From the NCBI GenBank assembly GCA_002404155.1, contig DHJC01000073.1, positions 62,001 to 126,000 on the forward strand: a DNA stretch of 64,000 nucleotides, read 5' to 3'. Each line of letters begins with the position of its first letter. The first letter of the stretch is position 1. The stretch is from Chloroflexi bacterium UBA4730. Lineage in GTDB: Bacteria; Chloroflexota; Limnocylindria; P2-11E. The position numbers were made by a program, and so were the translations under genes. Below are positions 31,701-38,688 of the stretch, piece after piece. The notes under the pieces are model-generated. The model saw nothing but the letters and a program-made list of their open reading frames with translations, was not told the origin of the DNA and searched no databases.

Positions 31701-32471
31701 GTGCAGGTCATCAAAGAGGTGATGGGCATGCCGATCACGGTCGACGTCCGGGACCCAGATCCACCCGCGTCCGCCGTGGCCGAGGCCTTCGCGGACCTTG
31801 CGGCCGTCGACCGAACGTTCAGTCCGTTCGTGGCCGAGAGCGCGGTCAGTCGGATCAATGCCGGGCGGCTGCAGCCGTCCGAGGCCGAGCCGCTCGTCCA
31901 AGAGGTGCTCGCGCTCTGCCGGCGCTACGAGCGCGCGACCGACGGCTACTTCGCGGCGTGGATCGCTGGGCGTCTTGACCCATCGGGTCTGGTGAAGGGC
32001 TGGGCGATCGCCCGGGCCTGCGCGATCCTCGACCGCCACGGCTGCCAGAACTATTTCGTCGACGCCGGGGGTGACGTGCAAACCCGCGGATGGAGCGAGC
32101 CGCGGGTCCCCTGGCGGGTGGGCATCAGACATCCGGTGGAGAAAGACAAGGTCACCCGGGTGATCCGTGCGACCGGTCTCGGGGTCGCGACCTCCGGCAC
32201 CTACGAGAAGGGGGCCCACATCCTCGACCCGCACACCGGACACCCGGCGACCGAGCTCCTCTGCATGACCGTCGTCGGGCCGGACATCCTGGAGGCAGAC
32301 GTGTATGCGACGGCGGCCTTCGCCATGGGTCGCCGGGGGCTCGACTTCATCGAGCGGCTCCCGGGGTTGGAGGCCTATGCGATCGGGCCCGACCTGGTCG
32401 CCTCGTGGACCGCCGGCTTCGACGCCTACTGCGAGGCCGCGGCTCCAGCTCGCGGGGTGCGGCGCACCTAG
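31701..32471 (+). CDS. apbE: FAD:protein FMN transferase ApbE, 256 aa
   Basis: Transfers FMN from FAD to Thr of FMN_bind domains. Family signs: MGMPITVDV at the start, FSPFVAESAVSRIN, DPSGLVKGWAIARA, FVDAGGDVQTRG, then GVATSGTYEKG and HILDPHTGHPA (Mg2+/FAD region) and ADVYATAAFAMG. No signal peptide or lipobox, so unlike many ApbEs it appears cytoplasmic; this is odd for an exported acceptor. GTG start. The stop overlaps the stop of the convergent regulator gene in a shared CTAG. Confidence 0.9.
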   Translation: MQVIKEVMGMPITVDVRDPDPPASAVAEAFADLAAVDRTFSPFVAESAVSRINAGRLQPSEAEPLVQEVLALCRRYERATDGYFAAWIAGRLDPSGLVKGWAIARACAILDRHGCQNYFVDAGGDVQTRGWSEPRVPWRVGIRHPVEKDKVTRVIRATGLGVATSGTYEKGAHILDPHTGHPATELLCMTVVGPDILEADVYATAAFAMGRRGLDFIERLPGLEAYAIGPDLVASWTAGFDAYCEAAAPARGVRRT

Positions 32472-33103
32472 CCGCGCTCGACGAGGCCCTCGCGGACCGC
32501 GCGGGTAGCGAGCTCGACCCGGCTCTCCGCGTGAAGCTTCTCGAGGATGTTCTTCAGGTGGAATTTGGCGGTGTTCTCGGTGATCCCCAGCGTCGCCGCG
32601 ATCTCCTTGTTACGAAGCCCCGTGGTGACGAGGCGAAGCACCTCGACTTCGCGGTCGGTGAGCCGATCAGGATCGGCGCGCACGCGCTCGGGGTGCTGAA
32701 ATTCGTCGAGGATCCGGGCCGCGGTCGCGGGGGTGATCGCCGCCTCGCCGCGCTCGACGGCGCCGAGCATGAGCCGGAACTGGGCGCTCTCCAGGTTCTT
32801 CTGCAGGTAGCCCTGCGCTCCGGCCTTGATCGCGTTGAACAGATCGTCTTCGTCCTCGCTCACCGTGAGCATCACGATCGCGATGTCCGGATGGCGTGCC
32901 CTGATGAGCTTGGTCGTCTCGACACCGGAGGGGCCGGGCATCCGCACGTCCATGAGGACGAGCTCCGGAAGCACCCGATCGACGAGCGCGATCGCCTCGG
33001 TCCCGTTGGCCGCTTGGCCGACGACGGTGTGGCCCCAGGCTTCGAGGAGGGCGCCGACGCCGTCGCGGAAGAGGGCGTGGTCGTCGACCAGGACGATCCG
33101 CAT
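32468..33103 (-). CDS. NarL/DosR-family response regulator, 211 aa
   Basis: Receiver domain with DD at 7-8, phospho-acceptor Asp52 (LVLMDVRMPG), Thr in MLTVSED, and Lys in YLQKN. LuxR-type helix-turn-helix from ~148: LTDREVEVLRLVTTGLRNKE then IAATLGITENTAKFHLKNIL. Closest known architecture is NarL, DosR/DevR and similar. Encoded directly after its kinase. It is the best visible candidate to bind the GGCCC boxes, because NarL-family factors bind short inverted arms with a small spacer. Confidence 0.93.
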   Translation of the reverse strand: MRIVLVDDHALFRDGVGALLEAWGHTVVGQAANGTEAIALVDRVLPELVLMDVRMPGPSGVETTKLIRARHPDIAIVMLTVSEDEDDLFNAIKAGAQGYLQKNLESAQFRLMLGAVERGEAAITPATAARILDEFQHPERVRADPDRLTDREVEVLRLVTTGLRNKEIAATLGITENTAKFHLKNILEKLHAESRVELATRAVREGLVERG

Positions 33104-33104
33104 G

Positions 33105-34352
33105 TCAGCCGGCCAGGCCGACCGCGTGACCGATCGGCACGCGGAGGCGCAGGACGGTGCCCGCGCCGGGCTCGGTGGACCACGACACGGAGCCGCCGAC
33201 GGAGGCCGCCCGCTCGCGGATCGCCCGCATGCCATATCGAGGCCAGTCCTCCGGACCGGACGCACGAAGATCGAACCCCGTGCCGTCGTCCTCCACGAGG
33301 AGCACGAGCTCGCGATCGCGGGCGTCGACCTCCACACGCGCGCGCCCGGCCGACGCGTGCTTCCGGATGTTCGTGAGGCCCTCCTGGACGATGCGGAACA
33401 CCTGCGCCTGGATCTCCGGCGGGAGCTGAACGACGCGCGCCAGGGGGCTCGCGTCGACCTGGGTGACCAGCTTCGACGCTTCCGAGAACCGGACCGCGTA
33501 TTCCTCGAGCGCGCCGACGAGGCCGCGCTCCGGCACGATCGGGCTGGAGAGGCCGAGGATGGCTTCGCGCACGTCGACGTAGACGGAGCGCGCGGCCGCA
33601 GAGAGCTCGGCGAGCTGCTGCCGGGCCCGATGGGTGTTCCCCGCGGAGAGCAGCTCCTCGACCGCCTGGGCCTTCGTGTTCACGTATCCGAGGACCTGCG
33701 CGAGGCCGTCGTGCATTTCGTGCGCGATCCGGTCGCGCTCTCCCCTGATGGCGAGCTCACGTAGCTCCCGCTGCAGCCGGACGTTCTCGAGCGCGACGGC
33801 CGCTTGGGCGGCGAGCGCAGACAGCATCTCGAGGTCCTCGGGTCCGTAGCGGCGCCCGTCGGACAGCGATCCGACCGCGAGCGTGCCGATGGTCGCCGGT
33901 CCCCGCTGCAACGGCGCGACGAGGCGGGCGCTCCGCGCCCTGGGATCGCCGTCCATGATGGCGATCTGTTCCGAGCCGTCGGGCGCGACGAGCGTCGTGA
34001 AGGCCGCGTCCGTTTCGAGCAGGAGCCGCGCATCGGCGACGACCGCACGCAGGATCTCGTCGCTCCCGACGAGGGTCGTCATCTTCATGCCGAGGCGACG
34101 CAGGGCCTGGAGCGACGCGTTCCGCCGCTCGAGCGTCGCGTTGCGCTCCCGCAGGGTGTCCGAGAGACGGTCGATCCGCCGGAACGCGATCCGCCCGAGG
34201 ACGAGCGACAGGAGGAGCACCGCGGTCGGAATGACGAGGACGTCGAACGGCGCCGGGAGGATCCGGTCGAGGATGCTGTCGCTCGCGAACTCGAGGAGGC
34301 CGACCAGCACCACCGGCAGGGCGATGACGGACCAGCGGATCTTCGACAGCAT
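33105..34352 (-). CDS. GAF-domain NarL-type sensor histidine kinase, 415 aa
   Basis: Two N-terminal hydrophobic helices (~8-22, ~38-55), a coiled-coil linker (DTLRERNATLERRNASLQAL), a GAF domain (~95-195) with LLLETDAAFTTLVAPDG, then HisKA_3 with ERDRIAHEMHDGLAQ (phospho-His ~214) and an ATPase domain (VFRIVQEGLTNIRKHASAG; DDGTGFD; YGMRAIRERA). DosS/DevS kinases of the DosR system have the same GAF-HisKA_3-ATPase order but two GAFs and no helices. Whether the GAF binds haem or flavin cannot be told. Faces the redox module at 34517 across a box-rich promoter region. Confidence 0.9.
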   Translation of the reverse strand: MLSKIRWSVIALPVVLVGLLEFASDSILDRILPAPFDVLVIPTAVLLLSLVLGRIAFRRIDRLSDTLRERNATLERRNASLQALRRLGMKMTTLVGSDEILRAVVADARLLLETDAAFTTLVAPDGSEQIAIMDGDPRARSARLVAPLQRGPATIGTLAVGSLSDGRRYGPEDLEMLSALAAQAAVALENVRLQRELRELAIRGERDRIAHEMHDGLAQVLGYVNTKAQAVEELLSAGNTHRARQQLAELSAAARSVYVDVREAILGLSSPIVPERGLVGALEEYAVRFSEASKLVTQVDASPLARVVQLPPEIQAQVFRIVQEGLTNIRKHASAGRARVEVDARDRELVLLVEDDGTGFDLRASGPEDWPRYGMRAIRERAASVGGSVSWSTEPGAGTVLRLRVPIGHAVGLAG

Positions 34353-34387
34353 CAGTTGAGGCTAGCCGTCGCCACAGGCTCGCCAGA

Positions 34388-34455
34388 GGGCCGTCCGGCG
34401 GCTTCATTGGTGCCGAACGGCCTTCCTGCAAGTGCCGAACGGCACCAATCGGCCC
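34388..34455. promoter_or_regulatory. Cluster of box-like palindromes between NarL-type kinase and redox module
   Basis: Four sites: 34388-34401 (minus CCGCC-GGAC-GGCCC, 35 bp from the kinase ATG); 34410-34423 GTGCC-GAAC-GGCCT; 34432-34445 GTGCC-GAAC-GGCAC; 34442-34455 GCACC-AATC-GGCCC, 61 bp from the redox-module ATG. GTGCCGAACGGC is an exact direct repeat with 22-bp period. In addition ATTGGTGCCG (34406) and CGGCACCAAT (34440) are perfect inverted arms. Confidence 0.5.
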
Positions 34456-34516
34456 ATTCGATGGAGCAGGTCTCGGCCCACCCGGTCGCGTGTGGTGGCC
34501 CTCCGCGGCGAGAACG

Positions 34517-36478
34517 ATGCTCGTGACCGTGGCGTATACGTTCCAGGTCGAGCGGTCGGGCTGCCTGAACTGTGGCGTCTGCATGGACGTCTGTCCGGTG
34601 CACGCCCTGGACATGACGCGGCGCACGGGGACATCGATCGAGTCAGGAGCGGTCCGGCACCGGGCGTCGGCGGACGCCGGGGGTCAGGACTGGATGATGG
34701 AATTCCCGATCCAGACCGGGGTCTGCGTCGGCTGCCAGCTCTGCGCGACCGAGTGCCCCACGAGCGTGATCACGATCACCGCGGCTGTGGGGCGGACCGC
34801 GCTCGCACCTCCGCAGGGCCCGATCACGGCCGCGCCCGAGACGACCGGATGGGCGCCGCTCTCCGCCTACACGCACGATGCGCTGCGCGAGCCGCGGGGC
34901 GATCCGTGGGGTGCGCTCGCCGAGTGGCGTCCGGTGAACCGCCCTGACGCCTGGCAGACGTGGCGCGGCTGGGGCGATCCGGCGACGGCGCGATTCCTCG
35001 CGCCGTGCCAGGAGGCGTGCCCGGTCGGCACCGACGCGGGCCTCTATGTCGCGCTCGTCGGCGAAGGTCGCTATGCGGAGGCGTTCGCGGTGGCCGCCGA
35101 GTACAACCCGTTCCCGTCGATCTGCGGACGCGTGTGCACGGCTCCGTGCGAGATCGCGTGCCGGCGCGGCGTGCTCGACGAGCCCATCGCCATCCGTGAG
35201 CTGAAGCGGTTCGCCGCCGATCACGGGGCGGCCGGGTATCCCCGTCCGGTCCCCGCCGAGCGGCGCCGGGTCGAGCGGGTGGCGATCGTCGGCGCCGGCC
35301 CGACCGGGCTCAGCGCCGCGTACGCGCTGATCCGCTCCGGGTACGGCGTGACCGTCTTCGACGCGATGCCCGTCGCCGGCGGGATGATGGCGATCGGGAT
35401 CCCCGAGTACCGCCTGCCCAAGGACGTGCTGCGAGCGGATGTCGATCGCATCGTCGGCCTCGGCGTGGAGCTGCGACTCAACACCGCGCTCGGGCGCGAC
35501 ATCAGCCTCGAGCAGCTCAAGGCCGAGGGCTACGACGCCATCCTCCTCGCGACGGGTGCCTCGAAGAGCCAGCGCCTCGGGATCGCGGGCGAGGATGCCG
35601 AAGGGGTCTGGCCCGCGACGCTGTTCCTGAAGAAGGTGAACCTGGGCGAGCCCGTGGAGCTGACCGGTGAGGCGCTGGTCGTCGGTGGGGGCTCCACCGC
35701 GCTGGATGCCGCACGCACCGCCTGGCGAGCGGGGGCCCGGACCGTTCGCATCCTCTATCGCCGCACGAAAGAGGACATGCCCGCGCAGCACGAGGAGCTT
35801 CGCGCCGCCGACCACGAAGGCGTGGTCATCGAGCCGCTCGTGGCTCCGATCGAGGTGCTTCGCAAGAACGGTTGGATGACCGGCGTGCGCTGCGTGCGCC
35901 TCGCGATCACCGGTCGCGACGCCGATGGGCGGAGCGCGGTGGCGCCGATCCCCGGCAGCGAGTTCGTGATCGAGGCGTCCGCGCTCATGGTCGCGGTCGG
36001 CGAAGCCCCCGATCCGTCGATCCTGCCGGAAGGATCGAACATCCAGGTCGCCGAATGGGGCGGTGTCGTCGTCGACGCCGAGTCGCTCGCGACGGCGCAG
36101 CGCGGGATCTTCGCCGCGGGCGACGTGGCGACCGGTCCGCGGAGCGTCATCGAGGGAGCGGCCCAAGGGCAGCGCGCCGCGTGGGCGATCGATCGGTATC
36201 TACGGCACCAGGACGACGGCACCGACGTGGCCACATACGTGCCGAGCTGGCGCGTCACGCCGTCAGTTCCCAGCACGAAAACCGTCGCCGTCGACCTCGC
36301 GCAACGACCGCGCGCGGAGGCCGCCCTCGCGAGCGTTCGCGGGACGCCGGCGAGCTACGCGGAGGTCTCGCTCGGTCTCACCGAAGCCACCGCTCGCGCG
36401 GAAGCGACGCGCTGCTTCCGCTGCGACGTGATCGCGCAGTGCCCGGCCGTCCAAGTCCAAGGGAGGAGATCAGCATGA
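34517..36478 (+). CDS. Ferredoxin-domain/GltD-like FAD oxidoreductase, 653 aa
   Basis: N-terminal two-cluster ferredoxin domain: CLNCGVCMDVCP (~16) and CVGCQLCATECP (~71). Then a GltD/NfnB-like Fe-S/FAD/NAD(P) module: CQEACPVGTDAG (~165), CGRVCTAPCEIACRR (~203), FAD loop VGAGPTGLSAAYA (~258), GGGSTALDAARTA for NAD(P), and FAAGDVATGP. A final CFRCD..CP lies near 633. Soluble. It likely moves electrons between NAD(P)H, ferredoxin-like clusters and the membrane complex encoded downstream. ATG 34517 preferred over a GTG at 34490. Stop overlaps next start. Confidence 0.88.
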   Translation: MLVTVAYTFQVERSGCLNCGVCMDVCPVHALDMTRRTGTSIESGAVRHRASADAGGQDWMMEFPIQTGVCVGCQLCATECPTSVITITAAVGRTALAPPQGPITAAPETTGWAPLSAYTHDALREPRGDPWGALAEWRPVNRPDAWQTWRGWGDPATARFLAPCQEACPVGTDAGLYVALVGEGRYAEAFAVAAEYNPFPSICGRVCTAPCEIACRRGVLDEPIAIRELKRFAADHGAAGYPRPVPAERRRVERVAIVGAGPTGLSAAYALIRSGYGVTVFDAMPVAGGMMAIGIPEYRLPKDVLRADVDRIVGLGVELRLNTALGRDISLEQLKAEGYDAILLATGASKSQRLGIAGEDAEGVWPATLFLKKVNLGEPVELTGEALVVGGGSTALDAARTAWRAGARTVRILYRRTKEDMPAQHEELRAADHEGVVIEPLVAPIEVLRKNGWMTGVRCVRLAITGRDADGRSAVAPIPGSEFVIEASALMVAVGEAPDPSILPEGSNIQVAEWGGVVVDAESLATAQRGIFAAGDVATGPRSVIEGAAQGQRAAWAIDRYLRHQDDGTDVATYVPSWRVTPSVPSTKTVAVDLAQRPRAEAALASVRGTPASYAEVSLGLTEATARAEATRCFRCDVIAQCPAVQVQGRRSA

Positions 36479-37107
36479 CACCCGATCAGCTCGCGGACGC
36501 GATCGTCAAAGCTTTCCTGCAAGGTGGTGAGGGGTTCCTCGAGGGGACCATGGCGGCGGCGCTGCCGATCATCTGGCTGCTCGCCCTCGCCCTGCACCTC
36601 GCCCGTCCCTACATGCTCCGCATGACCCAGAAATTCACCCTGCGGCTCGCCGCGGACATCTGGTGGGTGCTCTACATCGCGCTCCGCGATGGCCTCCTGG
36701 CGGTCGCTTTCATCATGAGCTTCATGTTCCTCTTCCCCGACGTCCTGCTCGCCGATGCTCTGCCGATCGGCGGATCGATCGCGACGGCGCTGCTGTTCGG
36801 GGTGCTGCTCACCAAGCTCGTCGCGGACACGGACGATGACCCGCGCGCCTTCCGCCTGGTCTCGGGTCTGCTCGCCGGCGGCGTGGCCGTCTACGTCCTC
36901 CCGACGATTATCGGCGTGCAGGTGAGCGCGCTCGATCTCGGAGATCCCTGGAACAGCATCGGGCAGTCGCTCGTGACGTCCACGAACGGAGCCCTGGCGA
37001 TCACGTTCTGGTGGATCTCGCTCCTGGCGATCGGCGTGATGGGCGTCGTGGCGGTGTGGTTCAACCTGCGTACGCCCGGAATGACCCTTGGGAGGGCCGC
37101 ACGATGA
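36475..37107 (+). CDS. Membrane protein of redox module, paralogue 1, 210 aa
   Basis: Five to six helices; opens TPDQLADAIVKAFLQGG, then LPIIWLLALALHLARPYMLR with conserved HLARPY, RLAADIWWVLYIALRDGLLA, and an acidic loop DTDDDPRAFRL. Strong ribosome site GGGAGGAG. Aligns along its whole length with the next protein, so the pair arose by duplication. No known family. Its place between a soluble flavoprotein and an NrfD complex suggests a membrane docking or quinone-site role; this is inference. Confidence 0.75.
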   Translation: MTPDQLADAIVKAFLQGGEGFLEGTMAAALPIIWLLALALHLARPYMLRMTQKFTLRLAADIWWVLYIALRDGLLAVAFIMSFMFLFPDVLLADALPIGGSIATALLFGVLLTKLVADTDDDPRAFRLVSGLLAGGVAVYVLPTIIGVQVSALDLGDPWNSIGQSLVTSTNGALAITFWWISLLAIGVMGVVAVWFNLRTPGMTLGRAAR

Positions 37108-37751
37108 CACCCGATCAGATCACCGAGGCGATCACCAAGGCCTTTGTCGAAGGCGGGCAGCAGTGGCTCGTCCTCACGATCGCGGCATTCATGCCCGCGC
37201 TCTGGGCGTTCACGCTGATGCTCCATCTCGCGCGCCCCTACGTGATCCGCACGCTGCGCAAGCTGTCCCTGCGCTTCGGCGCCGACGTGTGGTGGCTGAC
37301 CTACGTCCTCGTGCGCGACGCCGTGACCATCCTCACGTTCGGTCTCAGCTTCATCTTCCTGATGCCGAACCTCATCCTCACGTTCGACCTCCCGCTCACC
37401 GCGCCGCTCGCCACGCTGTTCCTCTTCTGGGCGCTCTACGTGAAACTGCTCTACGACGCCGACGACAACTTCGGGGCGTACCGGCTCGTCACCGCGCTGC
37501 TCGTGATCGGCGCGACGCTCTACTTCGTCCCGCAGACGCTCGGGCTCGAGTCGAACTCGCAGGACTACCTGGCAGGACTCGTCTCCTTCTTCGATTCGAC
37601 GAAGAACCAGGCATGGGCTGGGCCGATCCTGATCGTCGCGCTCATCGGGTCTGCAGTGACGGCCGGGGCGATCTTCTGGCGCGTCGTGCTCGCTCCTGCG
37701 GGGTCGGCGGCCGCTGCGACCGGCGGGCAGCCGCGTCCGGCGACACGTTGA
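37104..37751 (+). CDS. Membrane protein of redox module, paralogue 2, 215 aa
   Basis: Starts TPDQITEAITKAFVEGGQQW and shares with the preceding protein the blocks HLARPYVIRTL, LRFGADVWWLTYVLVRDAVT and an acidic loop DADDNFGAYRLV. Invariant His, Arg, Trp and Asp residues inside or beside helices are notable for electron or proton transfer, but no haem-binding pattern is certain. ATG overlaps the previous stop. The C-terminus (GGQPRPATR) is encoded by a 23-bp sequence repeated at 42226. Confidence 0.75.
   Translation: MTPDQITEAITKAFVEGGQQWLVLTIAAFMPALWAFTLMLHLARPYVIRTLRKLSLRFGADVWWLTYVLVRDAVTILTFGLSFIFLMPNLILTFDLPLTAPLATLFLFWALYVKLLYDADDNFGAYRLVTALLVIGATLYFVPQTLGLESNSQDYLAGLVSFFDSTKNQAWAGPILIVALIGSAVTAGAIFWRVVLAPAGSAAAATGGQPRPATR
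37728..37750 (+). repeat. 23-bp exact repeat, copy 1
   Basis: Starts CAGCCGCGTCCGGCGACACG and ends TTG; identical to 42226-42248. Here it overlaps the final codons of the second paralogue gene. Confidence 0.7.
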
Positions 37752-37800
37752 GCCGGTCGACGCAGGCGTCGGACATCGGTCCAAGCGTGGAAGGGATGAG

Positions 37801-38688
37801 ATGAGGGGCTCGATCTCGCGGCGAGGGTTCCTTGCTCGGCTGGGCGTGGGTGCGGGCGCCGCGGTGGTGGCCACCGGATTCGTGCCGATCCATTTCGACG
37901 CAGCGGCCTCGCCGCAGGCGACCGCGGCCGCCACGAACAAGCGCCTGCGCCGCTGGTCGATGGTCATCGACTTACGGCGGTGCGACGGCTGTCAGGCGAA
38001 CGGCACGCCACCGCAGTGCACCGAGGCGTGCATCCAGGGTCACTTCGTGCCAGAGCCGATGGAGTGGATCCAGGTGTACGAGGCGCCGCTCGACGCTGGT
38101 GGCAAGGCAACGCAGTTCATCCCCGCACCGTGTCAGCAGTGCCAGAACCCGCCGTGCGTGAACGTCTGCCCGGTCGCGGCGACCTACTCGACGCCCGAAG
38201 GCGTTGTCCTGATCGACCAGCAGCGCTGCATCGGCTGCCGGCTGTGCATGGAGGCGTGCCCCTACGACCGCCGCTTCTTCAACTGGGGCAACCCGCCGCA
38301 GCCGCCGGAGGCGATGTTCATGGACTACTCGCCCGAGCACCAGACACCGGCCATCCGCGGGACGGTGATGAAGTGCGACTTCTGCCCGGATATGGCGCGC
38401 GCCGGGCGCCTGCCGTATTGCTGCCAGGGTTGCCCGAACAACGCGATCTACTACGGCGACCTCGAGGAGGACGTCGCGACCAACGGGGTCGAGGTGGTCA
38501 AGCTCTCCAAGTTCCTCGCCGACCACACCGGCTACCGGCTGAAGGAAGAGCTCGGTACCGAGCCCCGAGTCCACTACATCCCCGGGCATGGCGAGCTCAT
38601 CGGCCGGGATCCGACCAAGACGGGCCGCAAGCCAACGACCTGGCCCTGGGTAAAGCTCATCCAAGGAGCGCTGACATGGACGCGCTGA
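37801..38688 (+). CDS. Tat-exported four-cluster Fe-S protein (DmsB/NrfC/PsrB type), 295 aa
   Basis: Twin-arginine signal SRRGFLARLGVGAGAAVV. Four ferredoxin-like Cys groups follow: CDGCQ with later C..C; CQQCQNPPCVNVCP; CIGCRLCMEACPYD; and CDFC with CCQGCP. This is the electron-transfer subunit normally paired with an NrfD/PsrC membrane subunit, which is encoded next with a 13-bp overlap. Ribosome site GGAAGGGA. No molybdopterin catalytic subunit is present in the cluster. Confidence 0.9.
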   Translation: MRGSISRRGFLARLGVGAGAAVVATGFVPIHFDAAASPQATAAATNKRLRRWSMVIDLRRCDGCQANGTPPQCTEACIQGHFVPEPMEWIQVYEAPLDAGGKATQFIPAPCQQCQNPPCVNVCPVAATYSTPEGVVLIDQQRCIGCRLCMEACPYDRRFFNWGNPPQPPEAMFMDYSPEHQTPAIRGTVMKCDFCPDMARAGRLPYCCQGCPNNAIYYGDLEEDVATNGVEVVKLSKFLADHTGYRLKEELGTEPRVHYIPGHGELIGRDPTKTGRKPTTWPWVKLIQGALTWTR

